From the NCBI GenBank assembly GCA_030248225.1, contig JASANE010026736.1, positions 1 to 64,000 on the forward strand: 64,000 bases of DNA. The letters run 5' to 3'. The notes under the pieces were generated by a model, which had not been told where the DNA came from, searched no databases, and saw only the letters and a list, made by a program, of their open reading frames with translations. Positions 39,701 through 46,925 of the stretch are shown in pieces. The number at the start of each line of letters is the position of its first letter. The stretch's first letter is position 1. The translations under genes were made by a program, and so were the position numbers. This DNA comes from Trileptium ribeirensis. Lineage: Eukaryota; Nematoda; Enoplea; Enoplida; Thoracostomopsidae.

Positions 39701-40781
39701 TGGGGTAATTCTCTGTAAAATTTTGAGAGTCCAGATGAATGCTTGTAAACGCATTACAGCATAAATTTCATCCAATAATACTGTACTTGAAGCCATTTGT
39801 GGACCCAGTGACGGGAGGAGGGGAGGCGCACCACCCGATTTCACTCACTCAGGGTACAAACATGTCACATAATGTCAAATATGTGATAATTAGAAATCGG
39901 TACCTAAATATTAGTCGACAAACTCAGTTAAACGGCGTTTCATGCCACAGATTTCTGGATCAGTCGCTGAGGGAGTCCCGGTATTTTTCAACGTATTTTC
40001 AGGATGAAAGATGGTGGCATTTAAAATCGTTTTTGACGTATAGTATTTTAATATACATGAAGTCCGGCGAGAAATAGTGTGATCGAAATTTTATACATTG
40101 CAATTTATTCAACTTCGATAAAATCAAAATTGGTTGTAATTTAGATTAATCAAAATCGATCTTATTTTCGATCGCTATTTTGCACTTGTATTTCTGTCCG
40201 TTACTTTAGTTTTTTTCTGAAAATATAAATACATCAGCGTCATAGTACTGTGTTTGAAATTTCGTGGGTTTATTATCACTGTCGTCTCGCGTTCAACGTA
40301 TACTCAGTTCATGAATTATTTTATGACCCTGAATCAGAATTTTGTTTGCGTCACACTGAACCGTTCGTGGCTAAATATAACCGTTTATTTAGAAGCTTTT
40401 CACACAAAATATATGTTTTTTTGTGCCGCTTACTATAATAATTGTGTAAAACAATACCGCTCAAATCTCTAATAGATCAGACATTACATAATTTTTATAA
40501 GTATAATTTAATATTACACAACATTTTTTGCGCAAAAAAGCACAGCTGAGAGTATTTGAGTAGTATGAGTCTTGCATCACGTTTGCATAAAACCTACACA
40601 CGCGTCAATAATAATAAATTTATTTTCTTGTTATGCAATATATTATTGTTTATTCGTGCGATTGTGCTATATATTTTAGGGCCTGTTCCTAAAAGATTCA
40701 AACAGTTTAGCGTTTTACAACATGACGATGGGAACAACGATTCAGCTACAACTAAAAGAACGCGGTGGTCGTAAGCGATGA
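11057..40781 (+). CDS. SF3A1: SF3A1, splicing factor 3A subunit 1 (17 exons)
   Basis: Subunit of the SF3a complex of the U2 snRNP, needed for branch-site recognition in nuclear pre-mRNA splicing. Seventeen exons join in frame: 11057-11270, 12222-12260, 14545-14673, 15718-15898, 16971-17130, 18156-18218, 20871-21033, 23490-23968, 24324-24512, 28339-28513, 30291-30382, 31498-31643, 33780-34219, 35317-35600, 37341-37433, 39186-39257, 40680-40781. They total 3,021 nt, or 1,006 residues plus TGA. Domains in order: SURP1 (about residues 62-125), SURP2 (about 187-241), the conserved block with VAYAQIDWHDFVVV (about 295-315), an acidic/Lys-rich insert (about 340-475), TPDQQVVIRKDYDPKSK, a proline/alanine-rich tract (about 690-860), and a C-terminal ubiquitin-like domain (about 919-1006) ending KERGGRKR. 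Human SF3A1 is about 793 residues; the extra length lies mainly in the acidic and proline-rich regions. The start ATG is the first in the opening frame, but 5' UTR exons cannot be excluded. Confidence 0.95.
11271..12221 (+). other. SF3A1 intron 1
   Basis: GT...AG intron of about 950 bp. No recognised repeat or RNA was seen in it. Confidence 0.7.
12222..12260 (+). CDS. SF3A1: SF3A1 exon 2 (39-nt SURP1 micro-exon)
   Basis: Short exon encoding (N)IVDKTASFVARN(G), the core helix of SURP1, identical in sequence to vertebrate SF3A1. The acceptor is TTCAG, the donor GTAAGA, phase 1 on both sides. It is too short for ordinary ORF detection and was placed by conservation and splice sites. Confidence 0.93.
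12261..14544 (+). other. SF3A1 intron 2
   Basis: About 2.3 kb. It contains a run of 16 C at 12472-12487 and otherwise single-copy-looking AT-rich sequence. Open frames at 13,427-13,765 are not recognisable. Confidence 0.65.
14545..14673 (+). CDS. SF3A1: SF3A1 exon 3 (end of SURP1)
   Basis: Encodes PEFESRIKQNEANN through NFLNPGDPYHAYYQHRVKEF and KDGKA, the second half of SURP1 with its invariant PEFE and FLNP..PYHAYY motifs. The acceptor is TTTTTTCAG, the donor GTATAT, phase 1 to phase 1. Confidence 0.95.
14674..15717 (+). other. SF3A1 intron 3
   Basis: About 1 kb. A 141-codon + strand open frame at 14,796-15,221 and overlapping frames on both strands give it a mildly coding-like texture, but no family was recognised; it may be a decayed mobile element. 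Confidence 0.5.
15718..15898 (+). CDS. SF3A1: SF3A1 exon 4 (linker to SURP2)
   Basis: Encodes an Ala/Lys-rich linker (KVQEAVAKAKAEAAAAAP) and the conserved PPEYEFSADPATINSFEL lead into SURP2. The acceptor is TTTTTAG and the donor GTGAGT, ending in phase 2. The linker is alanine-rich where the human protein is glutamine-rich. Confidence 0.93.
15899..16970 (+). other. SF3A1 introns 4 and 5 (no features seen)
   Basis: Intron 4 (15,899-16,970) and the following intron 5 (17,131-18,155) are AT-rich, about 1.1 and 1.0 kb. I see no assignable repeat or RNA gene in either. Confidence 0.6.
16971..17130 (+). CDS. SF3A1: SF3A1 exon 5 (SURP2)
   Basis: Encodes the second SURP module: DVIRLTAQFVARNGRSFLT, LMQRESRNATFDFLKPQHS and FTNLVEQYTK. 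SURP2 is known in the family as the contact surface for SF3A3. The acceptor is GTTTTAG, the donor GTAAGG, ending in phase 0. Confidence 0.96.
18156..18218 (+). CDS. SF3A1: SF3A1 exon 6 (63 nt)
   Basis: Twenty-one codons, VLIAPKNILIELKNETSSIK plus K, matching the segment just after SURP2. Phase 0 at both ends, acceptor TTTAAG, donor GTACCT. The acceptor has a weak pyrimidine tract, but joining the flanking exons directly would lose this conserved segment. Confidence 0.88.
19378..20835 (+). mobile_element. Family A TIR-satellite repeat, copy A1 (intron 6)
   Basis: The left end AAACGGAGCGAGCGGAA and following TTTCCACTG...GGCG are shared with the other family A copies. The right end ACCACGCTCGCTCGGTTT is the near inverse of the left. 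The interior carries about four tandem units of roughly 180-200 bp keyed by GATGGTTTGGCTATCTAGAGTCC-like sequence (about 19,850, 20,030, 20,450, 20,620). A family B fragment is nested at 20169-20439. No coding capacity is visible. Confidence 0.75.
20169..20439 (+). mobile_element. Family B fragment B1 nested inside A1
   Basis: Starts with CAGAACGTAGTGGAG and matches the first ~270 bp of the longer family B copies, including the GGTCATA..TTTTCA and CCCCGAGCGTTTTTTGATTTG segments. It stops after TTTCATAGTAAAA. Family A unit sequence resumes immediately on both sides, so B inserted into A. The 3' part is missing. Confidence 0.75.
20871..21033 (+). CDS. SF3A1: SF3A1 exon 7
   Basis: Encodes VMDQVKYRVEWENHIKRVKE, the charged helix, then ERVAYAQIDWHDFVVVQTVD and FQPDEQ, a hallmark SF3A1 block. 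The acceptor TTTTTCAG lies about 35 bp after the right end of a family A repeat, so the branch point of this intron may sit in repeat-derived DNA. The donor is GTAAGA, phase 1. Confidence 0.96.
22073..22985 (+). mobile_element. Family A repeat, copy A2 (intron 7), right end lost
   Basis: The left end TGAAACGGAGCGAGCGAAGC is followed by the CACTGAGGGCGCCAG segment, the shared leader (CATCTTCGGATAGATGGATT-like) and internal units at about 22,558, 22,674 and 22,845. No right inverted end was found; the copy grades into another sequence near 22,985. Confidence 0.7.
23110..23480 (+). repeat. Two-unit tandem repeat, ~163 bp, upstream of exon 8
   Basis: The segment ACACTAAAACGATCAATATC at about 23,133 is followed, 163 bp on, by a related unit starting ACACAAAACGGCCATATTT at about 23,296. 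Both units share ACAACCAATG-type and TGGAGCGAG/TGAGCAAG-type segments. Degenerate; function unknown. Confidence 0.5.
23490..23968 (+). CDS. SF3A1: SF3A1 exon 8 (acidic/lysine-rich insert)
   Basis: Starts NLPAPCTPKDVGARILAQQR, then MEVESDDDDDDEDQ, a serine run and long alternating Glu/Asp and Lys tracts. The opening aligns with the human segment ending GARIL; the rest is a low-complexity expansion. The open frame reads past the donor GTTAGT, which was chosen because it restores phase 0 into exon 9. Confidence 0.92.
24132..24179 (+). repeat. 24-bp direct tandem duplication in intron 8
   Basis: CAGAGAACCTTCTTGG(A/C)GTTTCTT occurs twice head to tail with a single mismatch, indicating a recent duplication. 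The intron is only about 355 bp long. Confidence 0.85.
24324..24512 (+). CDS. SF3A1: SF3A1 exon 9
   Basis: Encodes a proline-rich stretch (LPGAPPLPPGPPPTE) followed by LPPTPDQQVVIRKDYDPKSK, the conserved TPDQ..VRKDYDPK motif. It is phase 0 at both ends, with acceptor TTTCAG and donor GTAAGC. Confidence 0.95.
25150..25690 (+). repeat. Degenerate ~140-180 bp tandem repeat in intron 9
   Basis: Four related units begin near TATAAAGG (25,161), TATAAAATTTTTTGAGG (25,341), TATATAGGTTTTCGAG (25,479) and TATAAAGGGTTTCAAGG (25,631). Each is followed by a GAAAA.GATGA...TTCATTT..A.TGTATCTGTGAC-like stretch and, in the middle units, CCCATGCATGAT. No inverted ends were identified. Confidence 0.55.
25892..26758 (+). 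mobile_element. Family A repeat, copy A3 (intron 9)
   Basis: Begins with a mutated left end (TGAAGCGAACGGA) followed by TTTCCACTGAAGGC and the shared leader. Internal units at about 26,367 and 26,558. The right end CACGCTTACTCCGTTTCA is followed by CCCTCGCTTGCGAGATA, which is also seen in modified form after copies A1 and A4, so the true element border may lie about 17 bp further right. Confidence 0.7.
27087..28258 (+). mobile_element. Family A repeat, copy A4 (intron 9)
   Basis: Left end CAAACGGAACGAGGAAGC with AGTTTCCACTGAGTGCG; right end CACGCTCACTTCGTTTCA. It carries at least four internal units (about 27,503, 27,640, 27,896, 28,060), more than A3, and one unit is interrupted by a long TA microsatellite. 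The right end lies about 80 bp before exon 10. Confidence 0.72.
27671..27760 (+). repeat. (TA)n microsatellite
   Basis: Nearly pure alternating AT over about 90 bases, broken once by GTGCGT near 27,735. Any open frame through it (Ile/Tyr repeats) is an artefact. Confidence 0.95.
28339..28513 (+). CDS. SF3A1: SF3A1 exon 10
   Basis: Encodes YVISPLTNEKIPADKLADHM, then RFNTVDQQYFQQKEKELAEK and EEYVFAPG, matching the human YLVSPITGEKIP region. The acceptor is TTTTAG and the donor GTAGGT, phase 1. The right end of a family A copy lies about 80 bp upstream. Confidence 0.95.
28782..28922 (+). repeat. 72-bp tandem duplication in intron 10
   Basis: Two copies of a unit containing TTTGATCTG (28,800 and 28,872), CAGCT(T/C)TAACCTGGG and AACTG(A/G)AAATACCAAGC, 72 bp apart. 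Clear but imperfect. Confidence 0.75.
30291..30382 (+). CDS. SF3A1: SF3A1 exon 11
   Basis: Encodes (G)MDISANIRDFAKRRTDIFG and EETVIGRM, matching the human block LAERRTDIFG..ETAIGKK. The acceptor is TTTTTAG and the donor GTAAGC, ending in phase 0. Confidence 0.95.
30840..31345 (+). mobile_element. Decayed non-LTR (LINE) reverse transcriptase C-terminus
   Basis: Conceptual frames contain an YGSETW-like block (LFYVSGTWWIKF), followed by RRVRVF, then LLGHILRVKD and SWKRQVIQDFEQW with a terminal NDIENWREMV. This order (LLYGSETW, RRL.VF, GH.LR, W..D......W...V) is the usual tail of RTE/CR1-type LINE reverse transcriptases. Frames switch several times, so it is a remnant in SF3A1 intron 11. The exact clade is not determinable. 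Confidence 0.55.
31498..31643 (+). CDS. SF3A1: SF3A1 exon 12
   Basis: Encodes IGEEETKTVDPKAIWDGHTA, then ITLEEQIAQIHKSKGL, matching human IGEEE..TWDGHSGSM and ITLQEQIEAIHKAKGL. The donor GTTAGC is followed after about 20 bp by the left end of a family A repeat. It ends in phase 2. Confidence 0.95.
31665..32543 (+). mobile_element. Family A repeat, copy A5 (intron 12), best ends
   Basis: The left end TGAAACGGAGCGAGCG is the exact inverse of the right end CGCTCGCTCCGTTTCA, giving a perfect 16-bp TIR over 879 bp. The trinucleotide AAC flanks both ends, a possible 3-bp duplication but too short to prove. Leader, then about two internal units. It starts 21 bp after the exon 12 border. Confidence 0.8.
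33780..34219 (+). CDS. SF3A1: SF3A1 exon 13 (proline-rich)
   Basis: Encodes ADKDKERIGPK followed by a long Pro/Ala/Val tract that includes runs of five prolines, ending with IPAMPP. The position and composition match the proline-rich segment of SF3A1. The minus-strand Gly/Ala-rich open frames here are antisense shadows. The donor is GTGAGT, phase 1. Confidence 0.93.
34353..34578. repeat. Foldback repeat in intron 13
   Basis: Arm TTGTGTGGGAGTAGTTACCC (from about 34,352) is inverted, with mismatches, as GGTAACTACCCCACAAA (34,562-34,578), about 225 bp overall. The interior has runs of C and G. Looks like a small palindromic MITE. Confidence 0.55.
34624..35180 (+). mobile_element. Family B TIR repeat, copy B2 (intron 13)
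   Basis: The left end CAGAGCGCAGTG and inverse right end CTTCACTACGCTCTG bound about 557 bp. The interior shares GTGTGTTGCAGGGGTGAAAC-like, TTTTTGATTTGAGGTCTGG, TTTCATAGTAAAATGATAAA and CTATCGAGAGCTGACTGGCT segments with B3 and B4. Shorter because it has a single internal unit. Confidence 0.75.
35317..35600 (+). CDS. SF3A1: SF3A1 exon 14
   Basis: Encodes ISPVAVAANPQQQMVAVLQQ and an Ala/Val-rich tract, then AAKRAKTEDQLIPESEWLAA and NR, matching human KKLKTEDSLMPEEEFLRRNK. The acceptor is GTTTTAG and the donor GTAGGT, ending in phase 0. Confidence 0.94.
35743..37116 (+). mobile_element. Family B repeat, copy B3 (intron 14), three internal units
   Basis: Begins GTGAAACGTAGTGGAG and ends CTTCACTACGTTCTGCAATC. 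The interior repeats a ~345-365 bp unit three times, marked by TTATTTTTATCTTAAC-like sequence at about 35,936, 36,300 and 36,645 and each time by GGTTCCTCGACC and GGGTTTTCGGGCATGGGAA-like blocks. Open frames across it are incidental. Confidence 0.78.
37341..37433 (+). CDS. SF3A1: SF3A1 exon 15 (ubiquitin-like domain start)
   Basis: Thirty-one codons: GPVTIRAQLPVVAEWNLTGQ, then VLSFNLPITDP, the first strands of the C-terminal ubiquitin-like domain, which in the family contacts U1 snRNA. Phase 0 at both ends; the donor is GTTAGC. The N-terminal loop is shorter than in human. Confidence 0.95.
38769..38914. repeat. 146-bp foldback with 19-bp perfect arms (intron 15)
   Basis: TTCGATGTTCGCTCGAAAC at 38769-38787 is exactly inverted as GTTTCGAGCGAACATCGAA at 38896-38914. 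A related TTTTCGATGCTCGCTCGAAC occurs at about 38,006, suggesting a family. Probably a short MITE; no target duplication was identified. Confidence 0.75.
39186..39257 (+). CDS. SF3A1: SF3A1 exon 16 (72 nt)
   Basis: Twenty-four codons, VSVIKAKIQDAVGMPTSKQK then LSCD, the helix of the ubiquitin-like fold. It is phase 0 at both ends, with acceptor TTTTTCAG and donor GTAAGT. Confidence 0.95.
39375..39501 (-). mobile_element. Family A terminal fragment A7, inverted (intron 16)
   Basis: The reverse complement reads TGAAACGGAGCGAGCGAAGT, GTTTCCACTGA.TGCGCTA, then AAATCGTGAACATTTCTTTC and ATAACTCAT, matching the first ~125 bp of family A. The rest is missing. Confidence 0.75.
40680..40781 (+). CDS. 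SF3A1: SF3A1 exon 17 (stop codon)
   Basis: Encodes GLFLKDSNSLAFYNM, then TMGTTIQLQLKERGGRKR and TGA. The final GGRK tail is conserved; in human SF3A1 it is the RNA-binding terminus. The acceptor is ATTTTAG. A longer open frame from upstream in another phase overlaps it but is a shadow. Confidence 0.95.
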   Translation, partial: GLFLKDSNSLAFYNMTMGTTIQLQLKERGGRKR

Positions 40782-41298
40782 AAGATTTCGAGTGAAACTA
40801 TGTGCGATGTTCCAGCAACCGTTATGCGTCGTTCACTTTATAATGTACCCAATATATTAGAGTTTTTGTCACCATGTAATCGCGGGCTTTACATTACAAA
40901 CAGCCAGGGCCACACCCATACCGTAAATCAATCCCTAAGGGAATATGACACACCGTTAGCTACTACATGTTTTGTTTACGATGTCGCACACAGCCTTAAC
41001 TACCACTTCTGCGCGAAATAACAGTAGCGCATGCTGACTGTAGCAGCTAATACGGTGTATTATTCCATTGTGTTAATTTTTTTGAAAATTTCTGTCGGCA
41101 TTTCTAGAAAATATACACGGTGACAAGATGGTATGCCTCAAACTGTCAGTAAAACTACTAGGAAGACATGGTATGCTTGACACCGTCGGAACCTAACAGC
41201 ACCTCTAGCTAGCTAACATTGAAAAGTTTTATGAAAAATATCGGGTGTCCATGACTCCCTGTTGATGAGGGTGTGTCTGATACTATTTGGTGTACAGA

Positions 41299-41490
41299 CA
41301 GTCACGGCCAAATACAAGTTCAATCGAGATTTCATTCAATCGCAATTGGTCGAAATTTTGTTTAATCGTCGAAAATAATGGAAATTTTCCAATTTTAAAA
41401 CTTATCTAACTGCGCCAAAATCGAAAACGATCGAAATTTCATTTAATCGTAATCGATCGAAATTGTTGCACTTAATTCTGGCCGTGACTG
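41299..41490. mobile_element. Tc1/mariner-like MITE, 192 bp
   Basis: The left end CAGTCACGGCCAAATACAAGT is inverted at the right as CTTAATTCTGGCCGTGACTG. A TA follows the right end; the left flank is GA, one change from the TA duplication expected of Tc1/mariner. The interior has repeated ATCGAAATTTCATTTAATCG-like segments in both orientations. Lies about 0.5 kb after the SF3A1 stop. Confidence 0.75.
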
Positions 41491-41492
41491 TA

Positions 41493-42260
41493 AGGTTTCA
41501 AACGTTGTGGACATTATAATGGGATAGCCACATTATAAATAGTTTAACGAATAAAATGTGCTGTACAAACATTGCTCCCCCACCCCTATTACGAGTTTAT
41601 TGGCCTCACTGTAATGCCATATATTTCAACAAATTACAAATTGCAATAATAAAATTTGTGTTTCGATTATACCCCGATTTCGATAATTTTTGTTTAGGAA
41701 AATAATTAGAACATTCACCATTATCTCGATATTATACGAATTTCTTGAACTAGTATATGTTATATAATGTATAATATATACAGTGTCTGTGCATTGTATG
41801 TGTTTTAGATCACAGTCACAATATATGCTCGAGAGCTGTAAGATATAGTTTGAATCTAATCTAGGTTCGCGGTTAGAAATGATTTCAACGCTATTATTTT
41901 TTGGATTTTGAAGTATGTATCATATTATCACAGCATGTTTTTTTCTAAAATAATATATATATTTTGCCTTCATCCAATTGTAATTTTAAATTTTACAATA
42001 GACCGCAGAGAAATAGTATATATCAGCTCCATGTTTAAATAATTGTGCTCATCTTGTCGTCCATGATGGCAAGGTTAAAAATCAAATTTGTTTCGATTTC
42101 TCTGTGTTACGTTCAGTTGGCTTTGTTGAAATTTGCGTCACACGGCTTTTATTGGCCACATGTACAACTTCCGTCTCACTGGAAACTTTTGCTAAACTCT
42201 CAATTCACTAGTCAACATTCTCTTGCTTGGCGCTGTTCCCTTATCAGCTCTAAGGCTCTT
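41493..42260. other. Intergenic with possible SF3A1 polyadenylation signals
   Basis: AATAAA occurs at 41550-41555 and again near 41,648. Either could serve the SF3A1 3' end about 0.8 kb after the stop, but no cleavage site can be read from sequence alone. Nothing else was recognised. Confidence 0.3.
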
Positions 42261-42420
42261 GTCAACTTTAGGGGCCGAAGTATAATGCGTAAGGCTTAGT
42301 ACTAAGCTAAGGGCCCTATGTGAACCATGTACTGAGCCTAAGTCTGGGGGCCGCCGCCCTCGAAGCCCGCTCTAAGCTGTTCCTTTTTTAACGTTATAAA
42401 ATCCGGCCCCTAAAGTTGAC
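42261..42420. mobile_element. Palindromic MITE, 160 bp, copy 1
   Basis: Perfect 17-bp TIR: GTCAACTTTAGGGGCCG at 42261-42277 and CGGCCCCTAAAGTTGAC at 42404-42420. The interior includes GAAGTATAATGC, CTTAGTACTAAGC, GAGCCTAAGTCTGGGGG and CCTTTTTTAACGTTATAA, all found in the same order at 61.75-61.95 kb. Confidence 0.82.
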
Positions 42421-44242
42421 ATGAACCAGCTCTTAAATAGCTCAGAGGATTTCGTATCCCGCTTACAGCAATCGATTTTCGATTCTTCGTGCCAGCTTCT
42501 GTTTCTCAAACTCAATAATTTAGGTGTAAAAGATCGTATCGCATTGACATGTGCTGAAAATGACCATAGCTTTGCCCTGATTATACATTTAATTCTTTCT
42601 GGTACTTTGAAGTGTTTGCAGACTAGCCGCTGATGCACAGTTCATTATGTAGCTGATTTTATGTACATGGTCAGTAAATTTTATATATTTCTGTGTATTA
42701 ATATGATCGTTTAAAGTAGTTAAATAATGAGTGAATAGTGAGTTCGCGCGATGGTCGAAATTGATATATCAAAGGATTACAGTACAGTGTACTATAGCAG
42801 TTTTGGATCCATGTTTGGAAATATTTAATAATCCGGTTTTAGTCCCAGCGCACCGCACCGGAATTCAGTTTACGAAATTTTTAGGAATTTAAATTTTCCA
42901 TTGCGGATTATGTTTTTATTGCTCAGTTTTTCAGTGAATGTCTGGTGCACCACGCACTAGTTGAGAGCAACGTGGCGATTAATGCTTGTTGCGTTTATAG
43001 TTCTGTTTAGTTATACTTCTTTGTGGGTTTCGCGTTTCTCCGGTATTGCTCTTCACTATGTGATTTTTATTGCTAATTTGTATGTCGAGTTCGACACCTT
43101 TTCAACTGAATGCCGCGCATTTGCCACAACTGTCCTCAATTTTTAGACAAACCAGTGTGTCGTAAATGCTTGGTGCAGAGTTTTGCCTCCAGTTTAATAA
43201 AAGCAAAACTTTTTCCAAACGTTTGATAAATATTTACTAAACATATTCTTGATTTATTCGCAGTGAAATTTTTTGGTACAACTTTTATTCTCAAACATGT
43301 ATACCTGAGTATCGAATTTTTTGGAACCAAATCAGAAATTCTCATGGAACAAATTTTCCCGAATTTTATTTTTTTCCAAAATTATATGGGGAAAACTACT
43401 ATCATCCAGCAATTTCCTAAATATTTTGCATTGTATCAAAAATTTGGCTCGCATCTCTTCTAGAAAACGTTTCACTAAACACAATTAGTCTCAGAATTTC
43501 TGTTAAATGTCCTGACAAATATATCCACAGTGTGTTCGCGCAACGCTGCTTAGTGTAGAAATCCACAAGCTAAAAAGGTAGAAATTATATGTGTTAAAAT
43601 TTTCAAGTGAACATAAGCGTTTTTGTCGGGAAAAAACTAGTATTCCATTTACAGGGTGTCTGAGTCCTGAGACAAATCGTTACTTTGGTACCTATGTAAT
43701 AACAGGTCAACAAATATGTGATTTGGTATGGCCTACTAATTTTAGCAAGACTAATGGAACACAGAGTCAATAAGTTTGGTTTGGGGATAATGGCTGTTGA
43801 ACACGCTATAAAATTTTACGTAGCAGCATATAGACCGAATTTATGCTCAAATTTTTTTCGGGTTTGGCTCAGCTACATGAGTTATTTTTGTTCTTTATGC
43901 ATGGTGATCTAAGGGGTTAATATTGGTTTTCATGTGGCAACAGTAAAGATATACTAATCACAAGACGTCCAAATTGTAATATTAGGGACCAAAAGGTATA
44001 AAAATCACACTTGGGACCCATATCCAATATCATGTAAGGTGATGCAGGTGAATGAAAAATGGTTTTGGAACAGTGAATTATTTGCTAATGATCTAGGAAA
44101 AGTGGGTTCGCAAAAATCTTAAATTTGAGAGTTGTATCCAATGTCGTAAAGCGATGGAAATGAAGGAAAATGGCTCAGGAGCAGTGAATTTATCAGATGA
44201 TATTGGAAATGTATAAGTGAATTTAACGACAGGAGAGGCGAT
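42421..44242. other. Intergenic, no gene recognised
   Basis: AT-rich, short open frames only. No long repeat was recognised here. Confidence 0.5.
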
Positions 44243-44372
44243 TAACCCTGTCATGCCGGAATTAATTTGTGTTTCATGCAGTGTTTCACAAACTCATGCC
44301 TGCGCCAGAGATCGAACCCGGGACGTACTGGTGAAACTTGCGTTTGCAAACCACTGAACTATCAGGGAGCTG
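44243..44372 (-). mobile_element. tRNA-related SINE
   Basis: On the minus strand the sequence contains TAGTTCAGTGG (A-box-like, 44351-44361) and, about 35 nt downstream, GGGTTCGATCTCTGG (B-box-like, around 44,307-44,320), the internal RNA polymerase III promoter of a tRNA. The acceptor stem does not pair, so it is a SINE head rather than a functional tRNA. The 3' part (AACCCTGTCATGCCGGAATT on the + strand) recurs in part at about 44,535. Confidence 0.65.
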
Positions 44373-44680
44373 TTGCTCTATTTCGTAAGGAACCTCACAA
44401 CGTGATCGAATAACAACGCACGTTCAAACGTACGGCTTGCAACAAACTCAGTAAACAACGACCAATGTGCGTTAGGTCCATTTGGACCTTATAGGCATGA
44501 AAGGATTAGTTATGCGATAGGTTAATTATTAAATTAACCCTTTCATGATGGAATTAATTTGTTTATCGTGCAATGTTTGACAAACTCAAGCCTGTTCAAC
44601 CTCAGCTTAACAACGCACGTTCAAACGTACGGCATAAAAGACAACAAACACAGTAAACACAACGCCCAATGTGCGTTTGC
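44243..44680. repeat. ~292-bp direct repeat spanning SINE tail
   Basis: The block AACCCT.TCATG..GGAATTAATTTGT recurs at about 44,243 and 44,535. The block AACAACGCACGTTCAAACGT recurs at about 44,414 and 44,609, the latter followed in both by AACAAAC.CAGTAAAC. The second copy lacks the tRNA-like head. Confidence 0.65.
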
Positions 44681-46578
44681 GGGAACTACGATAAGATGTG
44701 TGCACAAATATGGTAAAATTGAAAATTGTTTCAGCTGTCGATTTCAAATGAGTTCGTTTTAACTTCAGTTCCAGTAGGCTGAAATTAAATCTACTCGTTT
44801 AAAATGTATATGTATGTATGTGTATTGTACGCAATAAGACCGTCAAAGCGTCTTAGGATTTTCTATTAAGTATACCGGGAGGCTGGAATACCGGTCTGCC
44901 CAGCCGGCAGCCATTGTGAACCTTTTCCGCCGGTGCACAACACATATACACCAGCTGATTTAATTTCTTAGTGCCAATGATTGGGCAGTAACAAAATATT
45001 TGGCTACTTCCTTTAAGGAGCGACCCCAAAATCATATTCTGAGGAAATGGATCCGTTTTCGGGTCATCAGCGGATCATATTCCGAAACGATACGTGCTTT
45101 GTGTTTAGAGATTTTATAGTCCAATTGGTTTCTCAATATCTCAAGGTACCTAGTGCTAAATCTATATTGTTTCTGTTTTATAGAATAGTGTCTTCGAGCT
45201 TATCTATTGTATAAATAAATATAGCCACATTTTAGATGCGATAGTATCTCGTCAGAGAACCTATTAATTGTATCAGATTGACGTGACGCTGTTGCATTAC
45301 GCTCTTCCACAAACCTAATGCCCATACGACCTCGGCTATCGTAACTTCGAGGGCGGACCTAATGGGCTCAGCTTTGTAGAGTCTGGTCAGTTCCAGGAGA
45401 CTACGGGGCTTAGAAAGCCGCAGGAGCGCTTCACAGGATGTGTTCTGATCCTGCCGGACGGGTTGCGCACGTAACCTAAGCGGTACTACCTTTGAAGTCC
45501 CTAGGGAGGTTGGCTCCGTCACCTGCTCTCAGGCTAACGACATCATACCACTATTTCCTATCATCGTTCAACCGGGAAGTGTGTTTGAAGTAAAGTTTTC
45601 TTTTCTATTTTCCCGGAACGCTTTATAATTTATTTAATTTAGCCAGTGGCACCCACTAGGGTCCGACAAATCCATAGACGTTTAACGTCGGATTCGTGTG
45701 ATTTCTTATTTTGGGCGTTTAGAGAAAATTTTGTACTTTGAATGAAACTTCTTTGCTTATAACTTTTTATAAATCGCACGAGTCGTACTCTCACTAATAT
45801 AATTAATACCGGCGAGTCACGCTAAGGTTTGCTTCTTCGACGCGTGTGTCAAACCTGAACATGGGTCGTCGATTGGAGTGACTGATTTCAAACCCCTTTT
45901 CTGGTATCTGTCGCTACTAGGGTCAACAACACCCATGGACTACTTGGGTTTGATTTATCGTTTATTGATGAGTCAAAATCATATACGGACAAGAACATAC
46001 TCTACGGGGTTATAAAATAGGTATGATGTCACTAGTATTGTACGCTATCAGGAGAATGAGCAGGGCAACAAACGGGGTAAGTTGCGGAGTTATCGCCTTT
46101 TTCATCGAACTCTCACAGCTAATTCAAATCACGGCGTAAACTGCTAAGCCTTCTCTAACGACAGCTGTGCTCACCTTACTCATTAAAAGTGGGTCAGGGC
46201 AAAAACAAATACAGGTGAGTAACACGAAGCGTAAATTGATTAGTTATCGAAAGGCGTCATTCAACTAACTACTCGCTCGGTACTACGATTGCTGTTAGAT
46301 GTACTCCGACAAAACAATAGGTTCAGGTAAGCGAAAGGCGGTAATGTATGGGGTACAAATGAGGCATACGGGACTAAGTGTACAACGTGAGACTGCGGGT
46401 CGTGATCTTGCTCATCCTAATCACGGCTATGGTACAGGATACGTGGACATTAGTAAATGGAATAAAATAGCGATTGGATTAACATACAACAAAAAAGTAA
46501 TGGTACATATCGATACAACGGTACGATTGTGAGGTGATCATTGGTACGACTCCTTAATTTTCTCTAGTGCGACAACGG
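44681..46578. other. Intergenic, no gene recognised
   Basis: Includes a 96-codon minus-strand frame (45,232-45,522) with locally higher GC that I could not assign. Two distantly related ACTAGGGTC.ACAA segments about 270 bp apart (45,657 and 45,919) hint at another decayed tandem repeat. Confidence 0.4.
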
Positions 46579-46611
46579 TATGTAACAGATCCATACGGAT
46601 CGTTACGAGGT

Positions 46612-46925
46612 GGATTAATCTTGACCACTGCCTAATGGCAAACTTTTGCCGAAAACCCTCATCTTGGCCACACTCTAATGGCCAACATTTCCAAAAATCC
46701 TGGCCACACTCTAATGGCCAACATTTACAATAATCCTGGCCAACATTTATAAATTCCCCAATAATCCTGGCCACAGTCCAATGGCAAACATTTAGTCGAA
46801 GATCTTAATAATCCTGGCCACAGTGTATTGGCTATCATTTTTCGGTCCGCAGTATAATGGCCAACATTTTGGCGAATTCCATAATAATACCGGCCATAGC
46901 GTTATGGTCAACATTTTCGAATTTA
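46612..46925 (+). repeat. ~40-bp minisatellite in the left arm, ~8 units
   Basis: Units resemble AATAATCCTGGCCACAGTCT then AATGGCCAACATTT plus a variable spacer, starting near 46,615, 46,664, 46,697, 46,732, 46,764, 46,808, 46,845 and 46,881. The right arm of the same element carries a single unit (52,739-52,770), so the array expanded or contracted after the arms separated. Confidence 0.8.

Noticed and set aside
46612..46925. Regularly spaced repeats that could suggest a CRISPR array
   Set aside because: Units are contiguous and imperfect with no unique spacers, and the surrounding genes are eukaryotic. It is a minisatellite.
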